In this document: piece by piece, positions 37,572 through 44,995 of the stretch | Layout of the letters: every line of letters begins with the position of its first letter | How positions within the stretch are numbered: position 1 is the first letter of the stretch | Virus record (IMG/VR): IMGVR_UViG_3300037247_000275 | Coordinates: 1-44,995 of that record | DNA from: a virus | Direction: 5' to 3' (one strand) | DNA: 44,995 bases | Program-made: the position numbers and the translations under genes | Notes under the pieces: generated by a model | Seen by the model: the letters and a program-made list of their open reading frames with translations, nothing else | What the model was told of the DNA's origin: nothing | The model's database searches: none

Positions 37572-38003
37572 ATGGTACGTGACGTAAACCTACAACTAAT
37601 CTCTGGCGCTACTGCTATGGCAGGCACCGGAGCCAAAGGCTCAGTAGTGGACACCGAGGGAGGCTTCTATGCCTTGGTGAGTATGCTACTGGGAACCTGC
37701 ACTGGGACACCGGCTGTCTCTGTGGCAGTGCAGGCCTCTATCGACGGAGGCAGCAACTACTTCCATATTGGACAGTTCCCCATCCTAGACGAGGATGACG
37801 ACGACATTGAGATTTCTCGCGTGGTCTGGGTTCCCAAGCCTGACAGCAGCAATACTGCAACCAAGGTTAGGCTGAACACAGTAGTCTCCAGTGGCGGCAG
37901 TCCTGTAGTCCCTGTCAACCAGGCCTTCCTTGAGCCTCTCGTTTCTCTGGGTGGTCCTGGAATTGACCTTGAGCTGACTCAGGGTGTTGAGAAGCTGGTC
38001 TAA
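37572..38003 (+). CDS. Hypothetical small virion protein
   Basis: 143 residues. It is beta-rich and Ser/Val/Asp-rich, with a repeat-free sequence (VSMLLGTCTGTPAVSVAVQA SIDGGSNYFHI) like small phage structural proteins of the head surface. Place after the capsid gene suggests a decoration or neck protein; family not recognised. Confidence 0.72.
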   Translation: MVRDVNLQLISGATAMAGTGAKGSVVDTEGGFYALVSMLLGTCTGTPAVSVAVQASIDGGSNYFHIGQFPILDEDDDDIEISRVVWVPKPDSSNTATKVRLNTVVSSGGSPVVPVNQAFLEPLVSLGGPGIDLELTQGVEKLV

Positions 38004-38033
38004 CATATCATAGGAGGAAAGAGGAATTAGATA

Positions 38034-38687
38034 ATGGTCTACCAGATAATCCAAAACAAAACCCTCCCTGCTAATGCTCCTGCTGGTGGAGCAGCTTTGC
38101 TGGAGCTCAGCGGTAGCACCTTGAGATTGAAGGCGGTTGCTGCTGACCATCTCTACATAGAGACTATGCAGGACGGCAAGAACGTTCGCATCAACAGCCG
38201 TAACGTTACTCAGGCCACCGGCGACCACACTGCCGTCAGCATTAAGCCTAGCAAGACTGCCGATGGTACTGGCAGCGTGACGGGGCTAGAGGTCTCACCC
38301 AGGTTCCAAGCCGGTATAGGTGGTAATGGCCTGCGAGCTATCCTCGGTGATCCTGTTCTCAAGGCCAGCACTGGTGACTTGACAGGTCAAGTTGTGGCTT
38401 TTGAGGCCAACATTGACTTCGGTACGTCTGGTTCTCGTACCATTACAGGTGACGTTTCAGCCTTCTCGTCGTTCCTAGCCATTCCAAGCGGGTTCACCTA
38501 CAGTGCTCTAGTCTCGTTCCTGCGAATCCGAGATGTGAATGTCAGAGGTTGGGATGCCTTCCTAAACTGTGACAGCAATGGCAACGGAGCCATTACAGAC
38601 AGCGATAAGGCTAGCAACTCTAAGGACCACACACTGAAGGTATATGTGGGTTCCAGCCTGTATCACATTCAGTTGTACGCCAACTAG
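38034..38687 (+). CDS. Hypothetical virion protein, beta-rich
   Basis: 217 residues with GAGG about 9 bp before ATG. It is mostly beta in character (NAPAGGAALLELSGSTLRLK, FEANIDFGTSGSRTITGDVS), with an Asp-rich short motif near the end (DSNGNGAITDSDKA) that could bind calcium. A head-surface or adhesion role is likely. No family recognised. Confidence 0.7.
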   Translation: MVYQIIQNKTLPANAPAGGAALLELSGSTLRLKAVAADHLYIETMQDGKNVRINSRNVTQATGDHTAVSIKPSKTADGTGSVTGLEVSPRFQAGIGGNGLRAILGDPVLKASTGDLTGQVVAFEANIDFGTSGSRTITGDVSAFSSFLAIPSGFTYSALVSFLRIRDVNVRGWDAFLNCDSNGNGAITDSDKASNSKDHTLKVYVGSSLYHIQLYAN

Positions 38688-38700
38688 AGGAGGAGAGAGC

Positions 38701-38877
38701 ATGGCTAGACTACACTGTACGGCAACTTGCTATATGCCAACTGGCGACAAGCCTAAGAAAGGCAAGAACCAGGTGGTAGAGCGGTACGAAGATGAAGATG
38801 GTGGCATCTACGAGGTCGAGGAGGACCGAGTGGATGAGTTCATCGCTTCAGGCAACTTCGTAGCAGTGACAGGATAA
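38701..38877 (+). CDS. Hypothetical small protein
   Basis: 58 residues from ATG 38701, with GAGGAGGAG about 6 bp upstream. It is charged (KPKKGKNQVVERYEDEDGGI YEVEEDRVDEFIASGNFVAV) and resembles small head-completion or linker proteins. No motif. Confidence 0.7.
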   Translation: MARLHCTATCYMPTGDKPKKGKNQVVERYEDEDGGIYEVEEDRVDEFIASGNFVAVTG

Positions 38878-38881
38878 GGTA

Positions 38882-39364
38882 ATGCTTCTCACTATCAAGT
38901 ACCGTCTGCTCCTAATGAACATACTTCCTGACGAAGGTAACTACGACACACTCAAGATAGTCAGGGAGCAGCAGGATCACCTGGGCATCTCTGAGGAGGA
39001 ACACAAGCGGCTCAAAGTGAGGCGCGAAGGAAGTATCATTCAGTGGGATGAGTCTCAGGATGCGCCTGTGGAAATCGAGATTGGTGAGGTGGCAGGCCAC
39101 ATCATCAAGAGGGAGTTGACGAGGCTTGATAGTGAGGGGCTGTTGCAGATGGAGTTCCTCTCCCTCTATGAGTACTTTGTGGAGGGGGAGGACTGGCTCC
39201 CTGATGTGACTGCATCTAAGTCTACTGCCGAGCCCATGCCTATCGTAGACCCTGAGCCCACACTTATCTCACAAGATGGTTCAGTTCCGCTCACAGGTGC
39301 TGGGCCTCGCACTACTAAAGAGGCCCTGGGTAGTCACCCTGCTGCTGAGGGCTCTAAAGACTAA
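38882..39364 (+). CDS. Hypothetical virion-operon protein
   Basis: 160 residues. The N-terminal 100 residues are helical and acidic (YDTLKIVREQQDHLGISEEE, IIKRELTRLDSEGLLQMEFL), then comes a disordered tail. No ribosome site is strong (AAGGTA 2 bp before ATG). No motif recognised; position between head and tail genes. Confidence 0.65.
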   Translation: MLLTIKYRLLLMNILPDEGNYDTLKIVREQQDHLGISEEEHKRLKVRREGSIIQWDESQDAPVEIEIGEVAGHIIKRELTRLDSEGLLQMEFLSLYEYFVEGEDWLPDVTASKSTAEPMPIVDPEPTLISQDGSVPLTGAGPRTTKEALGSHPAAEGSKD

Positions 39365-39570
39365 TGCCCTACAAGAAGACTAGTGTTGGTGGAGGCAAGG
39401 TTAGAGTAACAGGCCCTGGTGGCGTCCACTCCAAAGCTACTACTCCTGCAAAGGCTGCTGCTCAGATAAGACTCCTGCATGGAGTCAAACATGGCATGAA
39501 GCCTCGCACTACTACTCAAGCCATGAGTGAGGTGCACATTAGCTCCACGCGCAAGCGGCGCAAGAAATAG
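39364..39570 (+). CDS. Small basic protein
   Basis: 68 residues, Lys/Arg/Thr-rich with a TAATG overlap to the preceding gene. GGGKVRVTGPGGVHSKAT, TPAKAAAQIRLLHGVKHGMK and a basic end (SSTRKRRKK) suggest nucleic-acid contact. It may be packaged with the DNA or act as a small DNA-condensing protein. Confidence 0.68.
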   Translation: MPYKKTSVGGGKVRVTGPGGVHSKATTPAKAAAQIRLLHGVKHGMKPRTTTQAMSEVHISSTRKRRKK

Positions 39571-39608
39571 TAGATTACTGTTAGTCAGCCTCCAGGAAGG
39601 ACGACCTA

Positions 39609-40823
39609 ATGGCTGATACCGATACCGGCGCTGTTCCTACAGGATCACTACACCTTCGGGCTTTACGACTAGGGCCTGTATGGGTAGATGTCAACACTGC
39701 CTACATCATCTACTCCCAAAGTGGCTTGGACCTCGTATACCAGAAGACAACTGATGGTGGAGTGACCTGGGGGTCATCTGTAACTATTCATGATGGCCTA
39801 GCTGTAAAGGCTAGCGTCTGGTATGACAGGTGGACTCCTGGTGACTCAGGCACGAAGATACATCTCGCCTATATAGATACAGACTCCGATGATGTGTTCT
39901 ATGCTAGCCTTGACACTTCTGATGACAGCCTTAGCTCAGAAGTAGTGGTGTTCGCAGGTGCCTCGTTCACTAATGGCAACTGGGACGCAGGTGTTGTAGA
40001 TGTTGTGAGGGCCAGAGGAGGTAACCTGTACGTAGGCTTTTGGGGTAATGGCACAGGAGAGTTTGGCTTTTATCGCTCTACAGACGAAGGGGACAACTGG
40101 ACGAGCCGCGCACAACTTGCAGACGGCAATGCGGCTGATGGCATGCTGCTTATGCCTGGAGACGAGGCAGATGATGACGACATCTGGTGTATCTACTGGG
40201 ACAGGTCTGCCAACGCATTAAGCATCAAGGTTTACGATGACTCAGGCAACTCCTGGGCCGAGACCTCAATAGCGACTAGCATGACGGATACCAATGTCTA
40301 CATCCAAATGTCTGCCGCGCCTCGTCACAGGGATAACCATGTTATCCTAGTCGCCTGGAGTGAGCTTAGTGCCGCTACCGCAGACCTGAAGGCATGGGAC
40401 ATTGGAGGCAGTGGTAGTATTACGGCTCTGGCAAATGTTGTCACCGACCTTGATGAGTCTGCTCAGGTAGCTGTACTTATCAACCAGCAAAACGACGACA
40501 TCTATGTGGCTTATCTCAAGGGGGGCACCTGGAGGGCCACGGTAGATGTCGTCTACAAGAAATCCACAGATGGAGGGGTCACTTGGGGTGCAGAGCAATC
40601 ATATTCCGAGGCTGCTGCTGCTGACCTGAGTGCGTTGTGGGCTGGTATTAGCGTAGGTCCAGGTGGAGGCAGATTCCAGCCCATATTTCACCATGCTGAT
40701 GATTTTGAGTTGCACGTCAACCTCAACAACAGCGTAAGCGTCTTTCCTGTTCTGCCACTTAGAGCTGCCTATGTGGGTGCCTCTGTAGACAGCATACCTA
40801 GCCAAGGCTCTGCAAGGAGTTAA
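39609..40823 (+). CDS. Asp-box (BNR/sialidase-like) repeat virion protein
   Basis: 404 residues with GGAAGG 8 bp before ATG. It carries Asp-box motifs: TTDGGVTW (47-54), STDEGDNW (157-164), a weaker YDDSGNSW (209-216) and STDGGVTW (319-326), spaced as blades of a beta-propeller. Asp-boxes are found in sialidases and related sugar-binding proteins. The place between small head proteins and tail proteins suggests a tail or spike component that contacts a surface glycan. The catalytic Arg triad of sialidases is not clear, so enzymatic action is uncertain. Confidence 0.78.
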   Translation: MADTDTGAVPTGSLHLRALRLGPVWVDVNTAYIIYSQSGLDLVYQKTTDGGVTWGSSVTIHDGLAVKASVWYDRWTPGDSGTKIHLAYIDTDSDDVFYASLDTSDDSLSSEVVVFAGASFTNGNWDAGVVDVVRARGGNLYVGFWGNGTGEFGFYRSTDEGDNWTSRAQLADGNAADGMLLMPGDEADDDDIWCIYWDRSANALSIKVYDDSGNSWAETSIATSMTDTNVYIQMSAAPRHRDNHVILVAWSELSAATADLKAWDIGGSGSITALANVVTDLDESAQVAVLINQQNDDIYVAYLKGGTWRATVDVVYKKSTDGGVTWGAEQSYSEAAAADLSALWAGISVGPGGGRFQPIFHHADDFELHVNLNNSVSVFPVLPLRAAYVGASVDSIPSQGSARS

Positions 40824-40826
40824 TTC

Positions 40827-41945
40827 GTGAGCGTCACCTTACGTTTCATAGTGGAGGACATAGCCACTCAGATTGCAACCTATGAGAGCATCCGAGTCTA
40901 CCGTGCCAGTTCCCTAACAGGTACATACTCTGTCATAGACATGGTGACTCTGGTGGCAGATACATTCTACTACTCCTACACAGACTCTTCTGGTGACCTT
41001 AACAAGTGGTACAAGTATTCCTTCTACCACTCCACAGGCCCCGTAGAGTCGGACCTCTCAGCCCCATTCAGGGTAGATGGGGTTACTAGGCTCAGAGCAC
41101 GACAGGCCGCACTAGCCAAGTATGGCGCAGGCATAGTCCTGGTCAACACAGGCACCGACAGCGACAAGATCACTACTGCTGATTACCGTGTCAAGACTAC
41201 CCTGTTCAGAGATGACAGAGGCAAGGGCACATGGCTGTGGCCTACTACAGGCAACAATGCTGAGAAGGCTCGGCTCATCTCTGCTTCTGTAGCGTCTACA
41301 GGTGTCATAACAGTGCTGCCTACCTGGGCTGGTGCATTTGTAGATGGTGATGAGATAGAGTGGCACACACTGGCTGATCCTACCGAATGGAACAACGCAC
41401 TTAACAGAGGTATGGCTCGCTACTGGTATGTGGAGATAGTACCTATAGTAGGTGTCGCTAACCAGGAAGAATACGACCTAGCTGGTATCCCATTCCTCCG
41501 AGACAAGGAACACGTACATGATGTACGCTGGTATCCTACATCAGGACTAGACGTGGATGAGTCCTTCGGTGTAGACGGTCGCTGGTGGAGGATCAGAGAA
41601 GATGTAGGTGTACTAACTCTACAGATTCATCCGGCCATAGGTACATCACAAACTCTTTACCTAGAATGTACCCGTCCCATGCAGCCTCTCTACACTGACG
41701 CTTCGGCTGCTCCCGCTAATGCTGCTGAGGAGCTAGTAGCTGCTCTCGCCTACGATGAGGTACTGGCTTACCTCAGTGCTCCTGGTAGAGGCTCGATAGA
41801 CACCAGGAATACGTGGCGCTTGGCTAGAGCCGCTCATGCTAGTGAACTTCATAAACTCCTAATCAGACACCGGCCCAAGCCTCGTCAGGGTCAGCCTCAA
41901 CTGCCTTGGCCTCCAAAGGTGCCGCAGCCCTGGAGTGCTAGGTAA
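40827..41945 (+). CDS. Tail tube/connector protein (putative, tail tubular A-like)
   Basis: 372 residues from GTG 40827 with AAGGAG 7 bp upstream. The first 90 residues form a fibronectin III-like beta domain (YESIRVYRASSLTGTYSVID, YYSYTDSSGDLNKWYKYSF). The rest has helical segments (PLYTDASAAPANAAEELVAA, RLARAAHASELHKLLIRHRP) as in podovirus gatekeeper or adaptor proteins. Place before a large beta-rich protein and the fibre supports a neck or tail-tube role. Not identified by motif. Confidence 0.62.
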   Translation: MSVTLRFIVEDIATQIATYESIRVYRASSLTGTYSVIDMVTLVADTFYYSYTDSSGDLNKWYKYSFYHSTGPVESDLSAPFRVDGVTRLRARQAALAKYGAGIVLVNTGTDSDKITTADYRVKTTLFRDDRGKGTWLWPTTGNNAEKARLISASVASTGVITVLPTWAGAFVDGDEIEWHTLADPTEWNNALNRGMARYWYVEIVPIVGVANQEEYDLAGIPFLRDKEHVHDVRWYPTSGLDVDESFGVDGRWWRIREDVGVLTLQIHPAIGTSQTLYLECTRPMQPLYTDASAAPANAAEELVAALAYDEVLAYLSAPGRGSIDTRNTWRLARAAHASELHKLLIRHRPKPRQGQPQLPWPPKVPQPWSAR

Positions 41946-43753
41946 TGACTGTCAAGCCTAAGCACGTAGGCACTGTGAAAATAGGCTCCGAGTCTTACAA
42001 CCTGGTACAGACTGAGGAACGTCAGGCTTGGCGAGAGGATTACCTCCATGAGCCACCCTGGATTGAGGGCTTACCTTCTACGCTTTCGGAGCCTGCTGAG
42101 ACTTGGCACCTTGGAGGTCTAAAGTCCAAACAGGGTATCCCTGGAACCTCCGAGTACGGACAGAACACTGATGGTAGATTCCCTTTCAGACTACTGCCAG
42201 GACCTGAGGTTACTACTGTCACTCTCACAAGTAGTATTGCCAATCCTTCACGTATCTTCGAGGCACTAGGCTACATATGGGCTGTCTGTGGTAGGTACGT
42301 GTACAGGATAGACCCGTCTGATGACAGCATACGACAGTCTAAGGACTTTGGCGCAGGCGGTACATTAGGTGTAGATGGTCTAAAGTGGGAGGATGACACT
42401 GGTTTAGTGACCACTGATGATGCTGACCAATCCCTATGGGAGGTCACAGCCATAGGCACACCTGACACCTGGGCACAAGCAGCGGCAGGTGTCAAGCCCT
42501 ACAGACTGGCCGCTGGCATCGACCGCATGTTTGGCATCGAGGACAGCGGACTCCTCCGCAACTGCCTCTCAGGACTGGACCCTATGCTTGCTGCAAGCTG
42601 GTCTGATGAGATACAATGTGGTGAAACATCTACGCTACCTACAGGTCTACTAGCCTTTGAGAAGACTGTACTGGCAGGTAAGCCTGAAGGCCTCTTTGGT
42701 GTAAGCCCTGAAGGTAAGGGCGCACCTCTCATCAGGCGCATGGTGAGGGATGATGACAATTGCCTTGGCATGAGGATACACGATCCCTACGCCATCGTGC
42801 CGCACAGCAGAGGGACCTACCGCTTCGTTCCTGGCCTGGTAGAAAGCATCGGGCTAGAGAAGGAGTTGATGAACGAGAGTCCTATTATAGGTCAGTTCAA
42901 GGACTTCGCCACAGACAACCAGTGGCTTCTAGGACTCTTGACCGTAGGCAGTGCCATTTACATAATGACTGCCAGAGACAGAACCAGTGGGGAGCCAGGA
43001 TTCGGTCCTATGATATGGGACACCTGGGTATACCTAGCATCTACAGCTAGTCAGGCCATGTATCCTTCAACGTTGACTACACCACCTAGACTATGGTTTG
43101 GCAACGATAACAACATCTCCTACATTAAACTCACTGATATAAATAACTCCGGTTACAGGTTCACTACCTCCGGAGTGCGCTACACTCACAAATATATGTT
43201 CGGAGACTGGCAGAGTAAGGACTTCCCTAAAGTCATTGCTGTAGGCACAGGCACTCTGTCTGCTGCCCGCTACATAGACATCTTCTACAGCGTGGATGGA
43301 GGAGCCTTCTCTGCCGTTGACATTGATGGCTCTACAATGAGGGTAAACTCTGATGGCCTGCACACCTTCTATCTGCCGCTCACTGCTGTAGGTCGAGAGA
43401 TTCAATTCCGCTTTGACTTCACAGGAGACTCGACCTCAGCTCCTCCTGAGCTATCCTACTTCGAGCCCTTCGCTGTGCCACAGAGCAAGAAGGTGCCTGT
43501 CAATATTGTTCAGCTACATTTAGTTGCGAATGAAGTTGATGGTGAGAGGCGTGAGGTCAGGACTGCTGCCCAACAATTAAGTGACCTACACACTCTTGAC
43601 GAATCATCCTCGCCACTCAAGGCCAGCGGCCCCTGGGGTGAGAGCAAGGATATGTGGCTCAAGTCACTGCGACTGGTAGGCGTTATCCAGGAGCCTGATG
43701 TGGAGGCTGAATACTTGGTAGAAGTGTCGCTACAAGAGAGGAAAGTGTCGTAG
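41945..43753 (+). CDS. Tail protein, beta-propeller-like (tail tubular B-like)
   Basis: 602 residues, overlapping the upstream stop. It is beta-rich and Trp/Gly/Asp-rich (LGVDGLKWEDDTGLVTTDDA, FGVSPEGKGAPLIRRMVRDD), with a repeated YRIDPSDD/GIEDSGLL style that fits a propeller or tail-nozzle protein such as T7 gp12. It lies directly before the fibre gene. The assignment uses order, size and composition. Confidence 0.62.
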   Translation: MTVKPKHVGTVKIGSESYNLVQTEERQAWREDYLHEPPWIEGLPSTLSEPAETWHLGGLKSKQGIPGTSEYGQNTDGRFPFRLLPGPEVTTVTLTSSIANPSRIFEALGYIWAVCGRYVYRIDPSDDSIRQSKDFGAGGTLGVDGLKWEDDTGLVTTDDADQSLWEVTAIGTPDTWAQAAAGVKPYRLAAGIDRMFGIEDSGLLRNCLSGLDPMLAASWSDEIQCGETSTLPTGLLAFEKTVLAGKPEGLFGVSPEGKGAPLIRRMVRDDDNCLGMRIHDPYAIVPHSRGTYRFVPGLVESIGLEKELMNESPIIGQFKDFATDNQWLLGLLTVGSAIYIMTARDRTSGEPGFGPMIWDTWVYLASTASQAMYPSTLTTPPRLWFGNDNNISYIKLTDINNSGYRFTTSGVRYTHKYMFGDWQSKDFPKVIAVGTGTLSAARYIDIFYSVDGGAFSAVDIDGSTMRVNSDGLHTFYLPLTAVGREIQFRFDFTGDSTSAPPELSYFEPFAVPQSKKVPVNIVQLHLVANEVDGERREVRTAAQQLSDLHTLDESSSPLKASGPWGESKDMWLKSLRLVGVIQEPDVEAEYLVEVSLQERKVS

Positions 43754-44995
43754 TGGTACAGGGTAATCCGTCTCGTCTTCAACTGTTAGGACTTGTGGAC
43801 AACGAGGGTGGTATTCTACAAGCTGTAGTTGACAGGCACTCCATTCTCCTAGGTAAGCTCATAGGTGAACTTGGTCTAGGCAACATCCTCTATGGCATAG
43901 AAGACCCTACACAGAAGCTACAGGTTCTAGTTGCTACTGGTACATCTGATCTTACTCTCTCCACTTCCGCCCAGTCTATTGTAGGTGATGGTGATGACTC
44001 CAAGGTACGCATCATCTTGCCTTTACCAGGAGACTGGCTGATTGAGGCTACCTTCGACTTCAACGTTACTGCCACCGACCCCGATGCGCTCATCGGCGAG
44101 CTCTACCTTGATGACTCCGGCTCTCCTGAATCGCGTAAAGCCATCTTCTGGCCTGCTACAGCCCTCGACCGTGCTACCGTTACTCAGAGCTGGAAAGTCA
44201 CCACAACAGCTATCAACGTGCCAGTCGAACTTAAAGCCTACAAGAATGCTGCCGGCGGAACAGCCCTTGCTGAAACCAATACTAGGATAACTGCTATTGG
44301 AGGTGGAGGCGCTGCCGACATCAGGCTCTCCAATCACGGCTTGCTTGAGGGGCTAAGTGACATAAACGATCACCTTTATGCTCTGTTGAAGGACGGCTCC
44401 CGCGCCTTGGAAGGCGACTTAGCTGTAGACGCAGGTATCACAATCGACGGCATGGATGTCGGTGCCCACGGCGATGCCTATAATGGCTCCCTTCTGGAAC
44501 CAATGACCTTTGTTATAACTTCAAATGGCACCACCATCACGGGTACTATAGATAAGAACCCCTCTGGGGATTTGACGGAAAGGTTCTCGGATGGGTACAC
44601 CACCCTGTTATCTGGGGCTACAGTGACCCTCATAGCCGGTAGTGCAACTGTTCCGAAGAAGAATTACATCTACGTCCTCCAGTCAAACAAGGGTGTGCTA
44701 GTTGCTTCGGACTCGGACTGGCCAGCGACCGAGCACATTAAGATAGCCGAGGTAATCGTCCAAACCGCCGCGCTCGTGCAATCCGACGGTATCCTCGCTA
44801 ACCGAAACTGGAATGATTTTGCTAAGGGCGCTGACGGTCAAGGCCACCATCTTCATGCTTGGGCGAGGCTGCGGTGGGAGCATGCGGCCTATAAGAGCGG
44901 CTCTGCGGTCACGTGGAGCGGCAGTGGTACCGCCGCGCTCGACCTCGCCATCTCTGCGGGTCAGATATACCAGATGCACCTGCACATCGACGCGG
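43753..44995 (+). CDS. Tail fibre protein, N-terminal part (continues at base 1)
   Basis: GTG 43753 overlaps the stop of the tail protein before it. The first 415 residues are here; the gene runs off the end and continues at base 3, joined length about 1044. Residues 1-60 probably attach to the tail (VVQGNPSRLQLLGLVDNEGG). Near residue 200 is HGLLEGLSDINDHLYALLKDGSRALEGDL followed by ITIDGMDV, a very common phage-fibre motif. The GC content rises toward the end of the window. Confidence 0.85.
   Translation, partial: MVQGNPSRLQLLGLVDNEGGILQAVVDRHSILLGKLIGELGLGNILYGIEDPTQKLQVLVATGTSDLTLSTSAQSIVGDGDDSKVRIILPLPGDWLIEATFDFNVTATDPDALIGELYLDDSGSPESRKAIFWPATALDRATVTQSWKVTTTAINVPVELKAYKNAAGGTALAETNTRITAIGGGGAADIRLSNHGLLEGLSDINDHLYALLKDGSRALEGDLAVDAGITIDGMDVGAHGDAYNGSLLEPMTFVITSNGTTITGTIDKNPSGDLTERFSDGYTTLLSGATVTLIAGSATVPKKNYIYVLQSNKGVLVASDSDWPATEHIKIAEVIVQTAALVQSDGILANRNWNDFAKGADGQGHHLHAWARLRWEHAAYKSGSAVTWSGSGTAALDLAISAGQIYQMHLHIDA
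44888..44995. repeat. Right copy of 108-bp terminal direct repeat
   Basis: Identical to bases 1-108; see the left copy. It lies inside the fibre gene and merges the two fragments into one frame. Confidence 0.95.

Noticed and set aside
1-44995. CRISPR arrays, tRNA genes, rRNA genes and insertion sequences
   Set aside because: No regular spacer array, cloverleaf with a CCA-type end, rRNA signature or transposase frame with terminal inverted repeats was recognised on reading. A tRNA scan would settle the tRNA point.

Overview
This window is a complete, circularly closed genome of a double-stranded DNA tailed phage. Bases 1-108 recur exactly at 44888-44995, so the unique genome is about 44,887 bp and the linear ends cut one tail-fibre gene in two. 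The virion genes (TerS, TerL, portal, large internal protein, scaffold, HK97-type capsid protein, Asp-box protein, tail proteins, fibre) occur with no tape-measure, tail-tube or tail-sheath gene. Together with a family A DNA polymerase this suggests a short-tailed (podovirus-like) phage. I see no integrase or repressor, and polymerase O-helix position 762 (E. coli Pol I numbering) is Phe, both fitting a virulent lifestyle. A lipoprotein with repeated Val-Glu-Val stalk units resembles linkers common in Chloroflexota lipoproteins; that is only a weak host hint.

Layout. The + strand at 1-3702 ends the late operon: tail-fibre C-terminus, a 22-residue mini-protein that copies the fibre C-terminus, two small membrane proteins and an M23 endolysin. 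The - strand from 21226 down to 3707 is one very long early operon of about 45 genes, mostly overlapping by ATGA, GTGA or TAATG. It contains many small zinc-ribbon or hypothetical proteins, then the replication and recombination set (RepA-like ATPase, RecB/Cas4-type nuclease, Sak4-like ATPase, XPF-like nuclease, DNA methyltransferase, PolA). It also holds a MazG-like enzyme, a lysozyme-like protein and a candidate Acb2/Tad1-type anti-defence protein. At least ten genes of under 60 codons are annotated here from reading the sequence.

The control region lies at 21.2-23.9 kb. It carries four near-perfect TTGACA-N17-TAtAAT promoters: leftward at 21257-21285, rightward at 21475-21503, leftward at 23589-23617 and rightward at 23768-23796. 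The second drives a single gene that ends in a strong terminator, an autonomous moron-like cassette. The third drives a short operon of two zinc-finger-like proteins and two small proteins. The fourth starts the late operon, is preceded by an 18-bp repeat spaced 30 bp, and is followed by a leader ORF with a 9-bp hairpin.

The + strand from 23893 to the right end is the packaging, head and tail operon in the order TerS, TerL, portal, four small or medium proteins, a 1543-residue internal protein with a candidate ADP-ribosyltransferase-like segment, an HTH protein, scaffold, capsid protein, small head or tail proteins, Asp-box protein, two tail proteins and the tail fibre, which continues across the junction to base 2000.
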